Of a DNA stretch of 46,308 bases, positions 34,352 through 42,343 are shown one piece after another. A program made the position numbers and the translations under genes. This DNA is from JAJQBJ01 sp964387095. Its GTDB lineage: Bacteria; Bacillota; Clostridia; Oscillospirales; Oscillospiraceae. The stretch's first letter is position 1; every line of letters starts with the position of its first letter. The notes under the pieces were generated by a model. That model saw only the letters and a program-made list of their open reading frames with translations, ran no database searches and was not told the origin of the DNA. The stretch spans positions 1-46,308 of the forward strand of contig CAYLVH010000004.1 of the NCBI GenBank assembly GCA_964387095.1, read 5' to 3'.

Positions 34352-34718
34352 GACACGCGGTGCATGCTTTTATAATTCATCTTATTGTGATATTGTCAAG
34401 AAATGGTTGACATGTAAGGCACAGACGTCTGGACACGATCGTAGGATTACCTTTGCGGGACATGCTTTACCGAATGCCAAGAGCGCCTGCCAGCCACCAT
34501 AGGAAAAGGAAATAATAAGGCTATGCGAATGAGGTCAAATGTGGTAAAATAAGACTGTGGATCAGCAAAAGAGCCTGTTCGTCTCCAGCGACCAGTTGAG
34601 CCAGGGTGTTGACGAAGGAAAAAGCATTTCTTGCGCAAGTGGATCAAATGTCATCTAAAACACGCGTTTATGAGGTGTTGCCTTAATCTGGGCCGAATTA
34701 GCAGCGCAACTATCTTCT
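34352..34718. other. Gene-free AT-rich spacer at the left edge of the kinase module
   Basis: No gene is supported. A 6-bp inverted repeat TGTCAA-7 nt-TTGACA lies at 34394-34412. The remainder could be remnant DNA from a mobile element, but no transposase segment can be recognised. Confidence 0.4.
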
Positions 34719-35819
34719 TCAGCGGAAAAGGAACAAGTCTATGATTGATATGGCAGTGAGACATAGTACAAAAAGAATTCCATCTGCAATCATAACGCCG
34801 ATCACTCGGATAACAGGATTTTCGCTTCTGGATAATGGGAAATGCTGTTGAACGTTCAGGTAGTTCCCTGAAAAGAATACAATCGCCAGAAACATCAGTG
34901 TTATAAGAATACGGTTCATCCAGAGATCAGCCATATTTATGGTACCTACGATCTCCATATTAAGCCCCAACCAGAGCACAAAAGAGTATCCCAAGGCCGA
35001 AAGCAGCATATGAAAGATATTCAATGACCGGAATCCAGGCGGCAGAAATCTTCTCCATGTAGTGTCATATTTTTGCGCAGCATTTGGGTATACAGCAGCA
35101 TGAATTGCGTTTGCCAGTTTATCTGCGGATTGATAGCGGTCGCAGGGGCTGGTTTCAAGGCACTTTTTGATCACCTGGGACAGTTTACCATCTGCAATCC
35201 TGACGGCAGGCAGCTCTGCGCATAGGAGCACATTCATCAATGCGCCAACGGAGTAAATATCTGCCTGAACGCCCGATGCTCCAATCCCGTATTGCTCCGG
35301 GGCGGCATAACCAGTTGTTCCCAGCAAAGTGGTGTCCCGTTTCTTCTCGTAATGATATTGTTTTGCCGCATTCTCATCGATGAGCTTCAGCACTCCGTCC
35401 GGAGAGAGAATGATATTGGAGGGTTTGATATCTCGATGAATGATTGCCGGGCTTGCGCCATGGAGCTGCGAGAGGATTTGACAAAGCTGTAACGCATAGT
35501 CAGCGGTCTGTTCTTCTGTAAAAGGGCCCTGTTCATCAAGCATCTCTTGCAGCGTGCTCCCGGTAATATATTCTTCAATGACGATTAACGTTCCGTTGTC
35601 CTCGACCAACTCAAAAATCTGGGGCATATTTGCAACTGGATGTTTTTGTAGGTACAAAAGCACATCATAGTTGTAGCGGGTCAGTGTTTTTTTGACAAAG
35701 ACTTTTTTTGTCAATCGGTTCTGAACCAGATAGACGCCATGTTCCGCATTTAAATCTCCAAGTTCCTTGTATGTAGGATGAAGAAAAGTATCTGAAATAG
35801 TCAATCGTTTCACGCTCAT
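34719..35819 (-). CDS. Membrane-anchored Hanks-type Ser/Thr kinase
   Basis: 366 residues, minus strand. The kinase domain (about 15-240) has a degenerate Gly-rich loop (LNAEHGVYLVQN), a beta-3 lysine in VFVKKT (Lys43/44), the catalytic loop HRDIKPSNIIL (His128, Asp130, Asn135) and GTTGYAAPEQYG. The metal-binding DFG is replaced by Asp148-Glu-Asn (LIDENAAK), keeping the Asp. The C-terminal third has about three membrane helices (near 270-290, 303-320 and 338-364), so the kinase domain faces the cytoplasm. No PASTA repeats occur, so it is not a PrkC-type wall sensor. It is divergent from the HTH gene at 35891, with a tandem repeat between them, and base composition is more AT-rich than the core genome. 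Confidence 0.88.
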   Translation of the reverse strand: MSVKRLTISDTFLHPTYKELGDLNAEHGVYLVQNRLTKKVFVKKTLTRYNYDVLLYLQKHPVANMPQIFELVEDNGTLIVIEEYITGSTLQEMLDEQGPFTEEQTADYALQLCQILSQLHGASPAIIHRDIKPSNIILSPDGVLKLIDENAAKQYHYEKKRDTTLLGTTGYAAPEQYGIGASGVQADIYSVGALMNVLLCAELPAVRIADGKLSQVIKKCLETSPCDRYQSADKLANAIHAAVYPNAAQKYDTTWRRFLPPGFRSLNIFHMLLSALGYSFVLWLGLNMEIVGTINMADLWMNRILITLMFLAIVFFSGNYLNVQQHFPLSRSENPVIRVIGVMIADGILFVLCLTAISIIDLFLFR

Positions 35820-35824
35820 TTCAG

Positions 35825-35858
35825 GTAGAATAATTTTATTAGTAGAATAATTTTATTA
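35825..35858. repeat. 17-bp perfect tandem repeat between divergent kinase and HTH genes
   Basis: GTAGAATAATTTTATTA occurs twice head to tail (35825-35841 and 35842-35858). Each unit contains the inverted repeat AATAA-TT-TTATT. It lies just upstream of both genes, the place of an operator. On the minus strand a TATAAT (35855-35860) overlaps its right end and may be the kinase -10 box. Confidence 0.9.
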
Positions 35859-35890
35859 TAGCATATTTTTGACAGATTGGAAGAAATGAT

Positions 35891-36346
35891 ATGAAAAAAA
35901 GCACAACTGAATTGCTGGAAATTTTGGGGGCAACCCCTTCTAAAGATTTACAGAATTATTTATCAGAGAACAAGGAAGAGCTTTTTCTGCAAGAGAAGCC
36001 GTTCGCATTCTATATGAGGAAGGTGTTGGCAGAACATGGGATTCGGCAGCAGGATGTTTTTCTGCGTATGGGTATTTCGCAGAGCTTTGGGTATCAGCTC
36101 ATCTCAGAGGAAAAGCGGACGAAGCAGAGAGATTACATTTTGAAATTCTGTATTGCAGGCAAACTGACGCTGAATGAAACACAAAGGGCGCTCCAGCGCT
36201 ACGGAATGTCACCACTGTATGCACGACTGCCAAGAGATACTGTTCTGATTTCCGCAATCCAGCAGGAGAAGAAGTCGATTGAAACAGTGAATGAACTGCT
36301 GAAGGCGCAGGGAATGGCTGAGTTAAAAGGTCCTGACCGCTCCTAA
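35891..36346 (+). CDS. Helix-turn-helix protein paired with the kinase
   Basis: 151 residues. A GGAAG site stands 7 bases before the ATG. The central region (about 40-85: FYMRKVLAEHGIRQQDVFLRMGISQSFGYQLISEEKRTKQRDYIL) has the shape of a lambda-repressor-like HTH, although SFGYQLISEEK departs from classic XRE proteins. The C-terminal half (ETQRALQRYGMSPLYARLPRDTVLISAI) is helical. I recognise this as a recurring clostridial family that tends to sit by Hanks-type kinases, but know of no assigned function. It could regulate the operator-like repeat at 35825-35858 or be a phosphorylation target. A terminator follows. Confidence 0.8.
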   Translation: MKKSTTELLEILGATPSKDLQNYLSENKEELFLQEKPFAFYMRKVLAEHGIRQQDVFLRMGISQSFGYQLISEEKRTKQRDYILKFCIAGKLTLNETQRALQRYGMSPLYARLPRDTVLISAIQQEKKSIETVNELLKAQGMAELKGPDRS

Positions 36347-36362
36347 AATCACTTGATATGCT

Positions 36363-36401
36363 GCAAAACCCAGATGGTTTTTCCCTCCGGGTTTGCTTTT
36401 T
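36363..36401 (+). terminator. Terminator after the HTH gene
   Basis: GCAAAACCC (36363-36371) pairs with GGGTTTGC (36389-36396) with one bulged A, followed by TTTTT. Confidence 0.75.
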
Positions 36402-36459
36402 GAAAATAAGACTGCCATTACCACCGTTTTTGGGGGATTAAGATTGCCCTTGCCTCTGT

Positions 36460-36465
36460 TATAAT
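36460..36465 (+). promoter_or_regulatory. Probable -10 box of the DUF4352-like gene
   Basis: TATAAT at 36460-36465 in an AT-rich gap, 55 bases before the start codon. The -35 region (about 36437-36443) is weak. Confidence 0.5.
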
Positions 36466-36519
36466 AAATATGAAGTTTTAGTACTTCATTCAGATTATTC
36501 GAGAAGGAGAGCGTGTGTT

Positions 36520-37635
36520 ATGGCAAAGAAAGAAAAACCAACCATCAAAGTCTGTAAACACTGCAAGACGGAAATTCCTTATGATGCAAAGGTTTGTCCT
36601 CAATGCCACAAGAGGGTCAAGGGAGGCAAGCTAAAATGGATTGTAATTGCGCTGATTGTTATTTTTGTCCTTGCTGTTGCAACAAGTAACGGGGGCAGAG
36701 ACACAAATAAGGCACAAAAGGTTGGTACAGTGGGAGATACAACGTCTCAGGAACCATCTTCCACAACAGAAACGGAGATAGATGCAGAAACGGAAAGCGA
36801 GATACCTACAGAGGAGACCGTCCAGACAGAGTATCATGTTGGCGACATTCTTCAGGATGGCGATATGAAAATTGTCTACATCGCAAGTGGCGACTATGTG
36901 GAAGAAAATGAATACTCCCAGCCCGATGATGGTTATAAGTACATTTTCCTGAAATTTGCTTTTGAAAACACCTCTAAAACCAGCGATGATTCGATCTCGT
37001 TCTACAGCTTTGAATGCTATGCTGACGGTTATTCCTGCAAAATGTATTATGGCGGAGATGAGAATCTATCTGCTACACTGTCGGCAGGCCGCATGACCAC
37101 CGGCTGCCTTTATTTTATCGTACCGGAAGATTCTGAGGACATTGAGGTCGAATACACGACGAATGTTTTCACCTCTGACAAAATTTCCTTTGTGTATGAT
37201 GGGGAGCAAGACTGCGGTTATGTGCTAGAGAAGAATACAGAGGCCAGTGCAGATGCTTTCCGCGTTGGGGATGTTGTCGAGGCTGGCAACCTGACCATCT
37301 CTTACCTGAGCTGCGGTGTTTACGAAAGTGATAACCAGTTTATTCAGCCCAAAGAAGGGTACCATTTTATCTACTGCGAGTTTGAGTTTGAAAACGCCGC
37401 AGATTCTAACAATGATGAATATGTGAGCGTTTACAAATTTGACTGTTATGCAGATGGAGTAAGTTGCGATGCCTGCTACTACATAGATGATGCCTTGAGT
37501 GCTACCATCTCTGCCGGCCATAAGGCGAAGGGAACGGTTGCGTTTGAGGTCCCGGAAGATGCTGTAACAGTGGAAGTTGAATATCTTACGAATTACTGGA
37601 CTTCCAACCGCATCGTATTTACCTATACTGAATAA
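36520..37635 (+). CDS. Zinc-ribbon membrane protein with two DUF4352-like domains
   Basis: 371 residues; AAGGAG lies about 9 bases upstream. A zinc ribbon at the N-terminus (CKHCKTEIPYDAKVCPQC, about 12-29) is followed by a basic patch and one membrane helix (about 41-55, WIVIALIVIFVLAVA). A Thr/Glu-rich stalk (about 60-104) leads to two homologous extracytoplasmic domains (about 105-225 and 240-371). The repeats share VGDILQDGDMKIVYIASGDY versus VGDVVEAGNLTISYLSCGVY, and F(EC)YADG-C motifs with paired Cys. They resemble telokin-like DUF4352/DUF5067 domains. The role is unknown; position suggests a surface partner of the kinase. Confidence 0.85.
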   Translation: MAKKEKPTIKVCKHCKTEIPYDAKVCPQCHKRVKGGKLKWIVIALIVIFVLAVATSNGGRDTNKAQKVGTVGDTTSQEPSSTTETEIDAETESEIPTEETVQTEYHVGDILQDGDMKIVYIASGDYVEENEYSQPDDGYKYIFLKFAFENTSKTSDDSISFYSFECYADGYSCKMYYGGDENLSATLSAGRMTTGCLYFIVPEDSEDIEVEYTTNVFTSDKISFVYDGEQDCGYVLEKNTEASADAFRVGDVVEAGNLTISYLSCGVYESDNQFIQPKEGYHFIYCEFEFENAADSNNDEYVSVYKFDCYADGVSCDACYYIDDALSATISAGHKAKGTVAFEVPEDAVTVEVEYLTNYWTSNRIVFTYTE

Positions 37636-37652
37636 GGATGTTCTACTTCATC

Positions 37653-37826
37653 CTATGATTTTCTTAGAAAACAGCGATTGTTATGAAGGCAACCGCTGTT
37701 TTCTTTTGCGCTGCCCAATCCCAGCGCAGTAGTGGCGGCCATTACATCCCGCTGTTCCTTCGTGGTATACTTTTTTGTAAAACGGCGCACACTGCGATGT
37801 TCCATGATTGCCTGAATTGCGTTCAT
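37653..37826 (-). pseudogene. Nitroreductase relic
   Basis: From ATG 37826 on the minus strand the text reads MNAIQAIMEHRSVRRFTKKY, the classic nitroreductase N-terminus with its FMN-binding RRSVR-like motif. After about 30 residues it jumps to TALGLGSA, a motif that normally lies much later in the family, and soon ends. A large internal deletion and loss of the C-terminus are therefore likely. The remainder overlaps the terminator of the DUF4352-like gene. Confidence 0.65.
37667..37708. terminator. Terminator after the DUF4352-like gene
   Basis: Perfect 10-bp stem GAAAACAGCG (37667-37676) with CGCTGTTTTC (37694-37703), followed by TTTT. Confidence 0.85.
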
Positions 37827-37893
37827 AGTATAGATCCTGATTTTCCTGTTAGATAAGGCGGTATCCTGGCCGGTATTGACTTTATTTATGCTG

Positions 37894-38349
37894 TCAATCC
37901 CCATCCCATGGATGGTTTTCCAAAGATTCCAGTCCCGTTCCTGTGATTGCCAAACTTCCCCGGCGCAAAACAGGCTTCCCATCCGGGTGATCCTTGAAGT
38001 TGGCGGAAAATTCCCGGAACAGGCTCGAGCGATAATATACATCATAGGTGTAATTGGAGAGGGGAACTCCGAAGTCCAGGGTAATCATGCGCATCCGGGC
38101 CAGAGCCACCAGCATATTTGCGGTGGACATGACCTCCTCCAGGGTGTCATTCTCCCCCTCCAGCAGGACAGGGGATAGGATCAGCTTGCCCTCCTCAGGC
38201 AGGCAGCCCTTGGGTACCAGCACAAACTGGCAAAGGGGCATATAGGAAATTTGGGCCAGCCGGTTTAAAAAGTCAATTTGCCGGTGGGAGAGGATGGGGG
38301 AATGACCTCCACAGCCGCCGCAACGGTTACAGGATTGATTACAACTCAT
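37894..38349 (-). CDS. Small winged-helix-like protein of unknown function
   Basis: 151 residues on the minus strand, with AAAGAAAGGA before the ATG. A Cys-rich N-terminal tag (CNQSCNRCGGCGGH) may bind metal. The rest (LSHRQIDFLNRLAQISYMPLC, MLVALARMRMITLDFGVPLSNYTY, SLAITGTG) has the helix and beta-wing rhythm of a MarR/ArsR-type winged helix, with a final AITGTG like the common 'LTxxG' wing end. I believe it is a small family found in Oscillospiraceae, function unknown. It runs towards the nitroreductase relic and away from the phosphate regulator. Confidence 0.75.
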   Translation of the reverse strand: MSCNQSCNRCGGCGGHSPILSHRQIDFLNRLAQISYMPLCQFVLVPKGCLPEEGKLILSPVLLEGENDTLEEVMSTANMLVALARMRMITLDFGVPLSNYTYDVYYRSSLFREFSANFKDHPDGKPVLRRGSLAITGTGLESLENHPWDGD

Positions 38350-38453
38350 AAGCGGTTCCTTTCTTTGCTGTTGTGATTCATTATAACAACTCAGGGAAAA
38401 AAGTAAATAAGAAAAAATTTTTCCGAATGCTGTTCGAAGGAGGAAAGTTCTGG

Positions 38454-38459
38454 TACAAT
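38454..38459 (+). promoter_or_regulatory. Extended -10 box of the phoP-like operon
   Basis: TGGTACAAT, an extended -10 element (TGn-TACAAT), lies 22 bases before the regulator start; the -35 region is weak, as expected for this promoter class. Confidence 0.5.
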
Positions 38460-38481
38460 ATTATCTTGGGAGGGAAAGAGT

Positions 38482-39162
38482 ATGAAGATTTTTATTTTGG
38501 AAGATGATGCGGATATCAGCGAGTTAGAGAGCTATGCCCTGCAAAACAGCGGTTTTGAGACCGAGGTCTTTTCCACTACCACGCCCTTTTATCAGGCGCT
38601 GAATCAGAGTCCCCCGGACCTGGTGCTGCTGGATATTATGCTGCCGGGGGAAAGTGGCCTGACTGTGATGCAACGGATGAAGAATGACCCGAAAACAGCG
38701 GGCATCAAGGTCATCCTGGTGACGGCTAAGTCCTCAGAAATTGACACCGTCCGGGGGCTGGATATGGGTGCGGATGATTATATCACAAAGCCCTTTGGTA
38801 TCATGGAGTTGGTCAGCCGGGTCAAGGCCCGTCTGCGTACCACAAAACCCACGGAGTCCGAGCTTCTCTCGGTGGGAGAGATTCAGATGGACACCGCCAG
38901 GCGGCTGGTGACGGTGAGCGGCAAGGGTTGTGACCTGACCTTTAAGGAGTACGAGTTGTTACGCCTGTTTTTGAGCAACCCCAACGTGGCACTGAACCGG
39001 GATCTGCTGATGGAAAAAGTGTGGGGCTATGACTACGACGGTTCCACCCGGACGCTGGATATGCACATCAAGACCTTGCGTCAGAAGCTGGGCAAAAGCG
39101 GAGGGAGCATCTGTACCGTCCGCAATGTGGGGTACAAGCTGACCGTCGGTGAATCGGTATGA
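38482..39162 (+). CDS. OmpR/PhoB-type response regulator, PhoP-like
   Basis: 226 residues. The receiver domain has the acidic pocket EDDAD, the phosphoacceptor Asp51 (LVLLDIMLPGESG), the switch Thr in VTAKSS and the Lys in DYITKPFG. The C-terminal winged-helix DNA-binding domain (about 128-222) has LTFKEYELLRLFLSNPNVALNRDLLMEKVWGYDYDG split into standard blocks and the recognition helix STRTLDMHIKTLRQKLG. It overlaps the histidine kinase by 4 bases. With the Na/Pi cotransporter downstream it probably responds to phosphate starvation (inference). Confidence 0.93.
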   Translation: MKIFILEDDADISELESYALQNSGFETEVFSTTTPFYQALNQSPPDLVLLDIMLPGESGLTVMQRMKNDPKTAGIKVILVTAKSSEIDTVRGLDMGADDYITKPFGIMELVSRVKARLRTTKPTESELLSVGEIQMDTARRLVTVSGKGCDLTFKEYELLRLFLSNPNVALNRDLLMEKVWGYDYDGSTRTLDMHIKTLRQKLGKSGGSICTVRNVGYKLTVGESV

Positions 39163-40478
39163 GCGAGAAAATCACCATCAACTTGCTTTACTTGGGGCTA
39201 ATCACGGCTGTGATCGCTGCGTTTCTCACGGGGGCCGTCCTGTACGGATCCTATCAAGATCAGGTGGTCTATGGCTTGAAGCAAGAGACCCAAATGATTG
39301 CTGTGGCTTATGAGAGGCTGGAGGATCCCTCGGAGCTTGCGGCATATGAAACTGGGGACCTGCGCATCACGCTGATTGACCCTGACGGGGAGATCTTATA
39401 TGACAGCCGCAGCGAAGACGCGGAGATGGACAACCAGTCGGAACGGCCCGAGGTTCAGGAGGCGCTGGCCAGCGGCAGCGGCCAGGGAACCCGGAGGTCG
39501 GAGACCTTCGGAACCCGGGATTATTATTATGCCCTGCTTTTAGGGGATGGAAACGTCCTCCGACTGTCTATCACGGCAAACAGCCTGTATCATATTTTCC
39601 GGCAATCCTATCCAGTGCTGTTGATCATTATGCTGGTGGTGGTGGCGCTGTCTGTGGTATTTGCGCTGTTCATCACTCGGAAGCTGATCAAGCCCATTGA
39701 AAAGCTGCCTGCAGACCTGGATGATCCCACCCTGACGGAGGATCCCAAAAGGGTCTATCCCGAGCTTGTACCCTTTGTGAAGGAGATACAAGCCCAGCGC
39801 AGGGAACGGGAGACTATGCGCCAGGAGTTCACTGCCAATGTGACCCATGAGCTGAAAACCCCGCTGACCTCCATCTCCGGTTATGCGGAGATGATTGCCA
39901 CCGGAATCTCCCGGGCGGAGGATATCCCCCGCTTTGCGGAGAAGATCCGTATGGAATCAGACCGCATGCTGGCGCTGGTCAGCGATATCATTGAGCTCAG
40001 CAATCTGGACCGCATGGAGTCCTTGGAGGATCCCAACCCTGTGGAGCTGTTGGATGTGGCCCAGGAGTGCGCTGACCAGCTTTCCGCCTCTGCGGAGAAA
40101 CAGAATGTGACCTTACGCGTGACAGGCTCCTCATGCGTTGTGGAGGGGGAGGAGCAGAAGCTCTGGGAGTTAATCTATAATCTGGTGGATAATGCCATCC
40201 GCTATAACCGGAAGGGGGGCTGGGTGGAGATCGAAGTAGGCCACCTTACCATCACCGTCCGGGACAACGGCATCGGGATCCCAGAGGAGCACCAGGGAAG
40301 GGTGTTTGAACGGTTTTATCGGGTGGATAAGAGCCATTCCAGAGCCACCGGAGGCACCGGCCTGGGCTTGTCCATTGTCAAGCATATCGCGGAGCAGCAT
40401 CACGCAAAGCTGACTTTGAAAAGCGCGGTGAATATGGGAACGGAGATTACGGTTTCCTTCCCGGATTCCATAAAATGA
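39159..40478 (+). CDS. Sensor histidine kinase, PhoR-like
   Basis: 439 residues. Two membrane helices (about 7-30 and 151-174) flank an extracytoplasmic sensor region. LRITLIDPDGEILYDS gives it a PAS/Cache-like look. The dimerisation box contains the phosphorylated His230 (NVTHELKTPLTSISGYAEMI). ATP-binding motifs follow: N box LVDNAIRYN, G1 DNGIGIPEEHQGRVFERFYRVD and G2 GGTGLGLSIVKHIAEQH. No clear HAMP or cytoplasmic PAS domain is present, so it is shorter than Bacillus PhoR. ATGA overlap with the regulator indicates one operon. Confidence 0.93.
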   Translation: MSEKITINLLYLGLITAVIAAFLTGAVLYGSYQDQVVYGLKQETQMIAVAYERLEDPSELAAYETGDLRITLIDPDGEILYDSRSEDAEMDNQSERPEVQEALASGSGQGTRRSETFGTRDYYYALLLGDGNVLRLSITANSLYHIFRQSYPVLLIIMLVVVALSVVFALFITRKLIKPIEKLPADLDDPTLTEDPKRVYPELVPFVKEIQAQRRERETMRQEFTANVTHELKTPLTSISGYAEMIATGISRAEDIPRFAEKIRMESDRMLALVSDIIELSNLDRMESLEDPNPVELLDVAQECADQLSASAEKQNVTLRVTGSSCVVEGEEQKLWELIYNLVDNAIRYNRKGGWVEIEVGHLTITVRDNGIGIPEEHQGRVFERFYRVDKSHSRATGGTGLGLSIVKHIAEQHHAKLTLKSAVNMGTEITVSFPDSIK

Positions 40479-40519
40479 CAAATTCCCCGTTATGAAGCAG
40501 CGAATCGGAAAGAATCAAT

Positions 40520-40602
40520 TTTACATGCTTTTTACATTTTTATGTGGTTAGATTTTACAATGCCTTGTTAACATGTTAATTGTGTGAAAATGAAATTATA
40601 AA
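40520..40602 (+). promoter_or_regulatory. Pho-box-like repeats and -10 box of the Na/Pi cotransporter gene
   Basis: TTTACA occurs at 40520-40525, 40531-40536 (11 bases apart) and 40554-40559, and TTAACA at 40568-40573. These match the TT(A/C/T)ACA units bound by Bacillus PhoP. A TATAAA at 40597-40602 can serve as -10 box, with the last repeat covering the -35 area, as expected for PhoP activation. Confidence 0.65.
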
Positions 40603-40624
40603 ATGAGAAAAAAGGGGAATTTTT

Positions 40625-42271
40625 ATGACGGTTTTAGAGTTCTTTTCCCTTCTAGGTGGCGTGGGCTTGTTCCTATATGGCATGACGATCATGTCCACCG
40701 GATTGAAAAATGCCGCTGGCGATCAAATGCGTGCCATTTTGGAGCACGCGACTTCCAACCGGCTTGTGGCGGTTCTGGTGGGTATCGGTGTTACGGTGCT
40801 GATCCAAAGCTCCTCGGCCACAGATATGATGGTGATCGGCTTTGTCAACTCCGGTCTGATGACCCTAGCCCAGGCCGTTGGCGTCATTATGGGTGCCAAT
40901 ATCGGCACCACCATCACGGCCCAGATCACGGCTTTCAACCTGGGCGCCTATGCGCCGCTGATTCTGTTTGTGGGCGCCGTGATGTACCTGTTCTTGAAAC
41001 AGAACCTGGTGAAACACATCGGCTCCATCATCATGGGCTTCGGCATGCTGTTCCTGGGCATTACCATTATTAAGACCGCCATTACCCCCCTGTCTGAGAG
41101 CGTAGGTTTTGTCAACTTCCTGACGACGCTGAATAATCCCCTTCTGGCGGTGCTCTTTGGGGTGGCCTTTACCGCGCTGCTGCAAAGCTCCTCCTCTTCC
41201 GTGGTCATATTCCAGACCTTTGCCGTGCAGGGCCTGCTGACCTATGATATTACGGTATACCTGTGCATCGGCGCTGCCATCGGCTCCGTGTTCCCGAATA
41301 TCCTGGCCTCTTTGACCACCAACCGCAACGGCAAGCGCACTGCGATGCTGAACTTGATCTTCAACGTGTTTCGCGCCATCCTTTTGATGGTGCTGATCAA
41401 TCTCTTCCCCATCATCCTCCGGGGGATCCGGAGCCTGTCTCCTAACGATGTGGCCCGTCAGGTGGCAAACACCCATACCATCTTTGCCTTTATTGCTGTC
41501 CTGGTGGAGTTTCCTTTCGCCCAGAAGATTGTGGGGCTGTCCCAGAAAATTATCCCTGTCAAGGAAGAGGAAGCCCGAAAGCTGGAGGATCGCAAGCTTC
41601 AGTATATGATCACGCAGGGCGACGATCTGATCCCGGCTGTGGCCATCAAGCAGGCCCACCTGGAGATTTCCCGCATGGGCAAACTGGCCCGGGACAACCT
41701 GCAAATGTCTATTGACGCCTTCTTCACGTTGGACGACAGCAAGGCCCAGGAGGTGGAGGAGACGGAGGATACCGTCAACTACCTAAACCACGAGATCACC
41801 GACCATTTGGTGCAGCTGCGCTCACTGGATATGTCTGACCGGGATCGGAAGCGGATCTCTCAGATGACCCTGGTGGTGGCGGATATCGAGCGAATCAGCG
41901 ACCATGCGGAGAACATCGTGGAGTATGAAGCTCAGATCAGGGCCAAGAAGGCCTCCTTGTCCGCTGAGGCGCTGGAGGAGCTGCGCAGTCTGGCGGAAGC
42001 AGCCGTCCGCTCTGTGGATCTTTGCCTGCATATTTTCAGCACAGAGGATTTCGACCAGCTCCAGCAGGCGGAGGACCTGGAGGAATATGTGGATGACCTC
42101 CAGAAGGAGATCATCTCCAATCATGTCTCCCGCCTGATGAACTCCCAGTGTAACTCCATGGGAGGTGTGGTGTTCACCGATATGTCCTCGGACCTGGAGC
42201 GGTGCTCTGACCATGCCATCAATATCGCAACCGCCCTGGCTGAGAATTACGAGCATGACCATAAGGGTTGA
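40625..42271 (+). CDS. Na/Pi cotransporter family protein with PhoU-like C-terminus
   Basis: 548 residues, type II sodium/phosphate symporter (NptA/YjbB-like). The N-terminal half has two inverted membrane repeats with the hallmark Q-S-S motifs: LIQSSSATDMMVIGF followed by GANIGTTITAQITAF, and LLQSSSSSVVIFQTF. About eight hydrophobic segments are seen to residue 310. The C-terminal part (about 340-545) is PhoU-like, all helical and acidic (VVADIERISDHAENIVEYE and SDLERCSDHAINIA, both metal-binding E/D-x3-D repeats). PhoU-like tails are known to connect phosphate transport with signalling. It follows phoPR-like genes after a separate promoter with Pho-box-like repeats. Confidence 0.93.
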   Translation: MTVLEFFSLLGGVGLFLYGMTIMSTGLKNAAGDQMRAILEHATSNRLVAVLVGIGVTVLIQSSSATDMMVIGFVNSGLMTLAQAVGVIMGANIGTTITAQITAFNLGAYAPLILFVGAVMYLFLKQNLVKHIGSIIMGFGMLFLGITIIKTAITPLSESVGFVNFLTTLNNPLLAVLFGVAFTALLQSSSSSVVIFQTFAVQGLLTYDITVYLCIGAAIGSVFPNILASLTTNRNGKRTAMLNLIFNVFRAILLMVLINLFPIILRGIRSLSPNDVARQVANTHTIFAFIAVLVEFPFAQKIVGLSQKIIPVKEEEARKLEDRKLQYMITQGDDLIPAVAIKQAHLEISRMGKLARDNLQMSIDAFFTLDDSKAQEVEETEDTVNYLNHEITDHLVQLRSLDMSDRDRKRISQMTLVVADIERISDHAENIVEYEAQIRAKKASLSAEALEELRSLAEAAVRSVDLCLHIFSTEDFDQLQQAEDLEEYVDDLQKEIISNHVSRLMNSQCNSMGGVVFTDMSSDLERCSDHAINIATALAENYEHDHKG

Positions 42272-42302
42272 TAGAGGATCAATCCATATTACATATAAAA
42301 AA

Positions 42303-42335
42303 GCGATCCAGTATTGTTCATCGATACTGGATCGC
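42303..42335. terminator. Bidirectional terminator between the Na/Pi cotransporter and RyR genes
   Basis: Perfect 12-bp stem (42303-42314 with 42324-42335). An A run on the left gives T6 for the minus-strand RyR gene; a T-rich right side serves the plus strand. Confidence 0.88.
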
Positions 42336-42343
42336 CTTGTATT

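Noticed and set aside
34527..34545. CtsR-like site GGTCAAATGTGGTAAA
   Set aside because: The second half is imperfect and no chaperone or protease gene follows.
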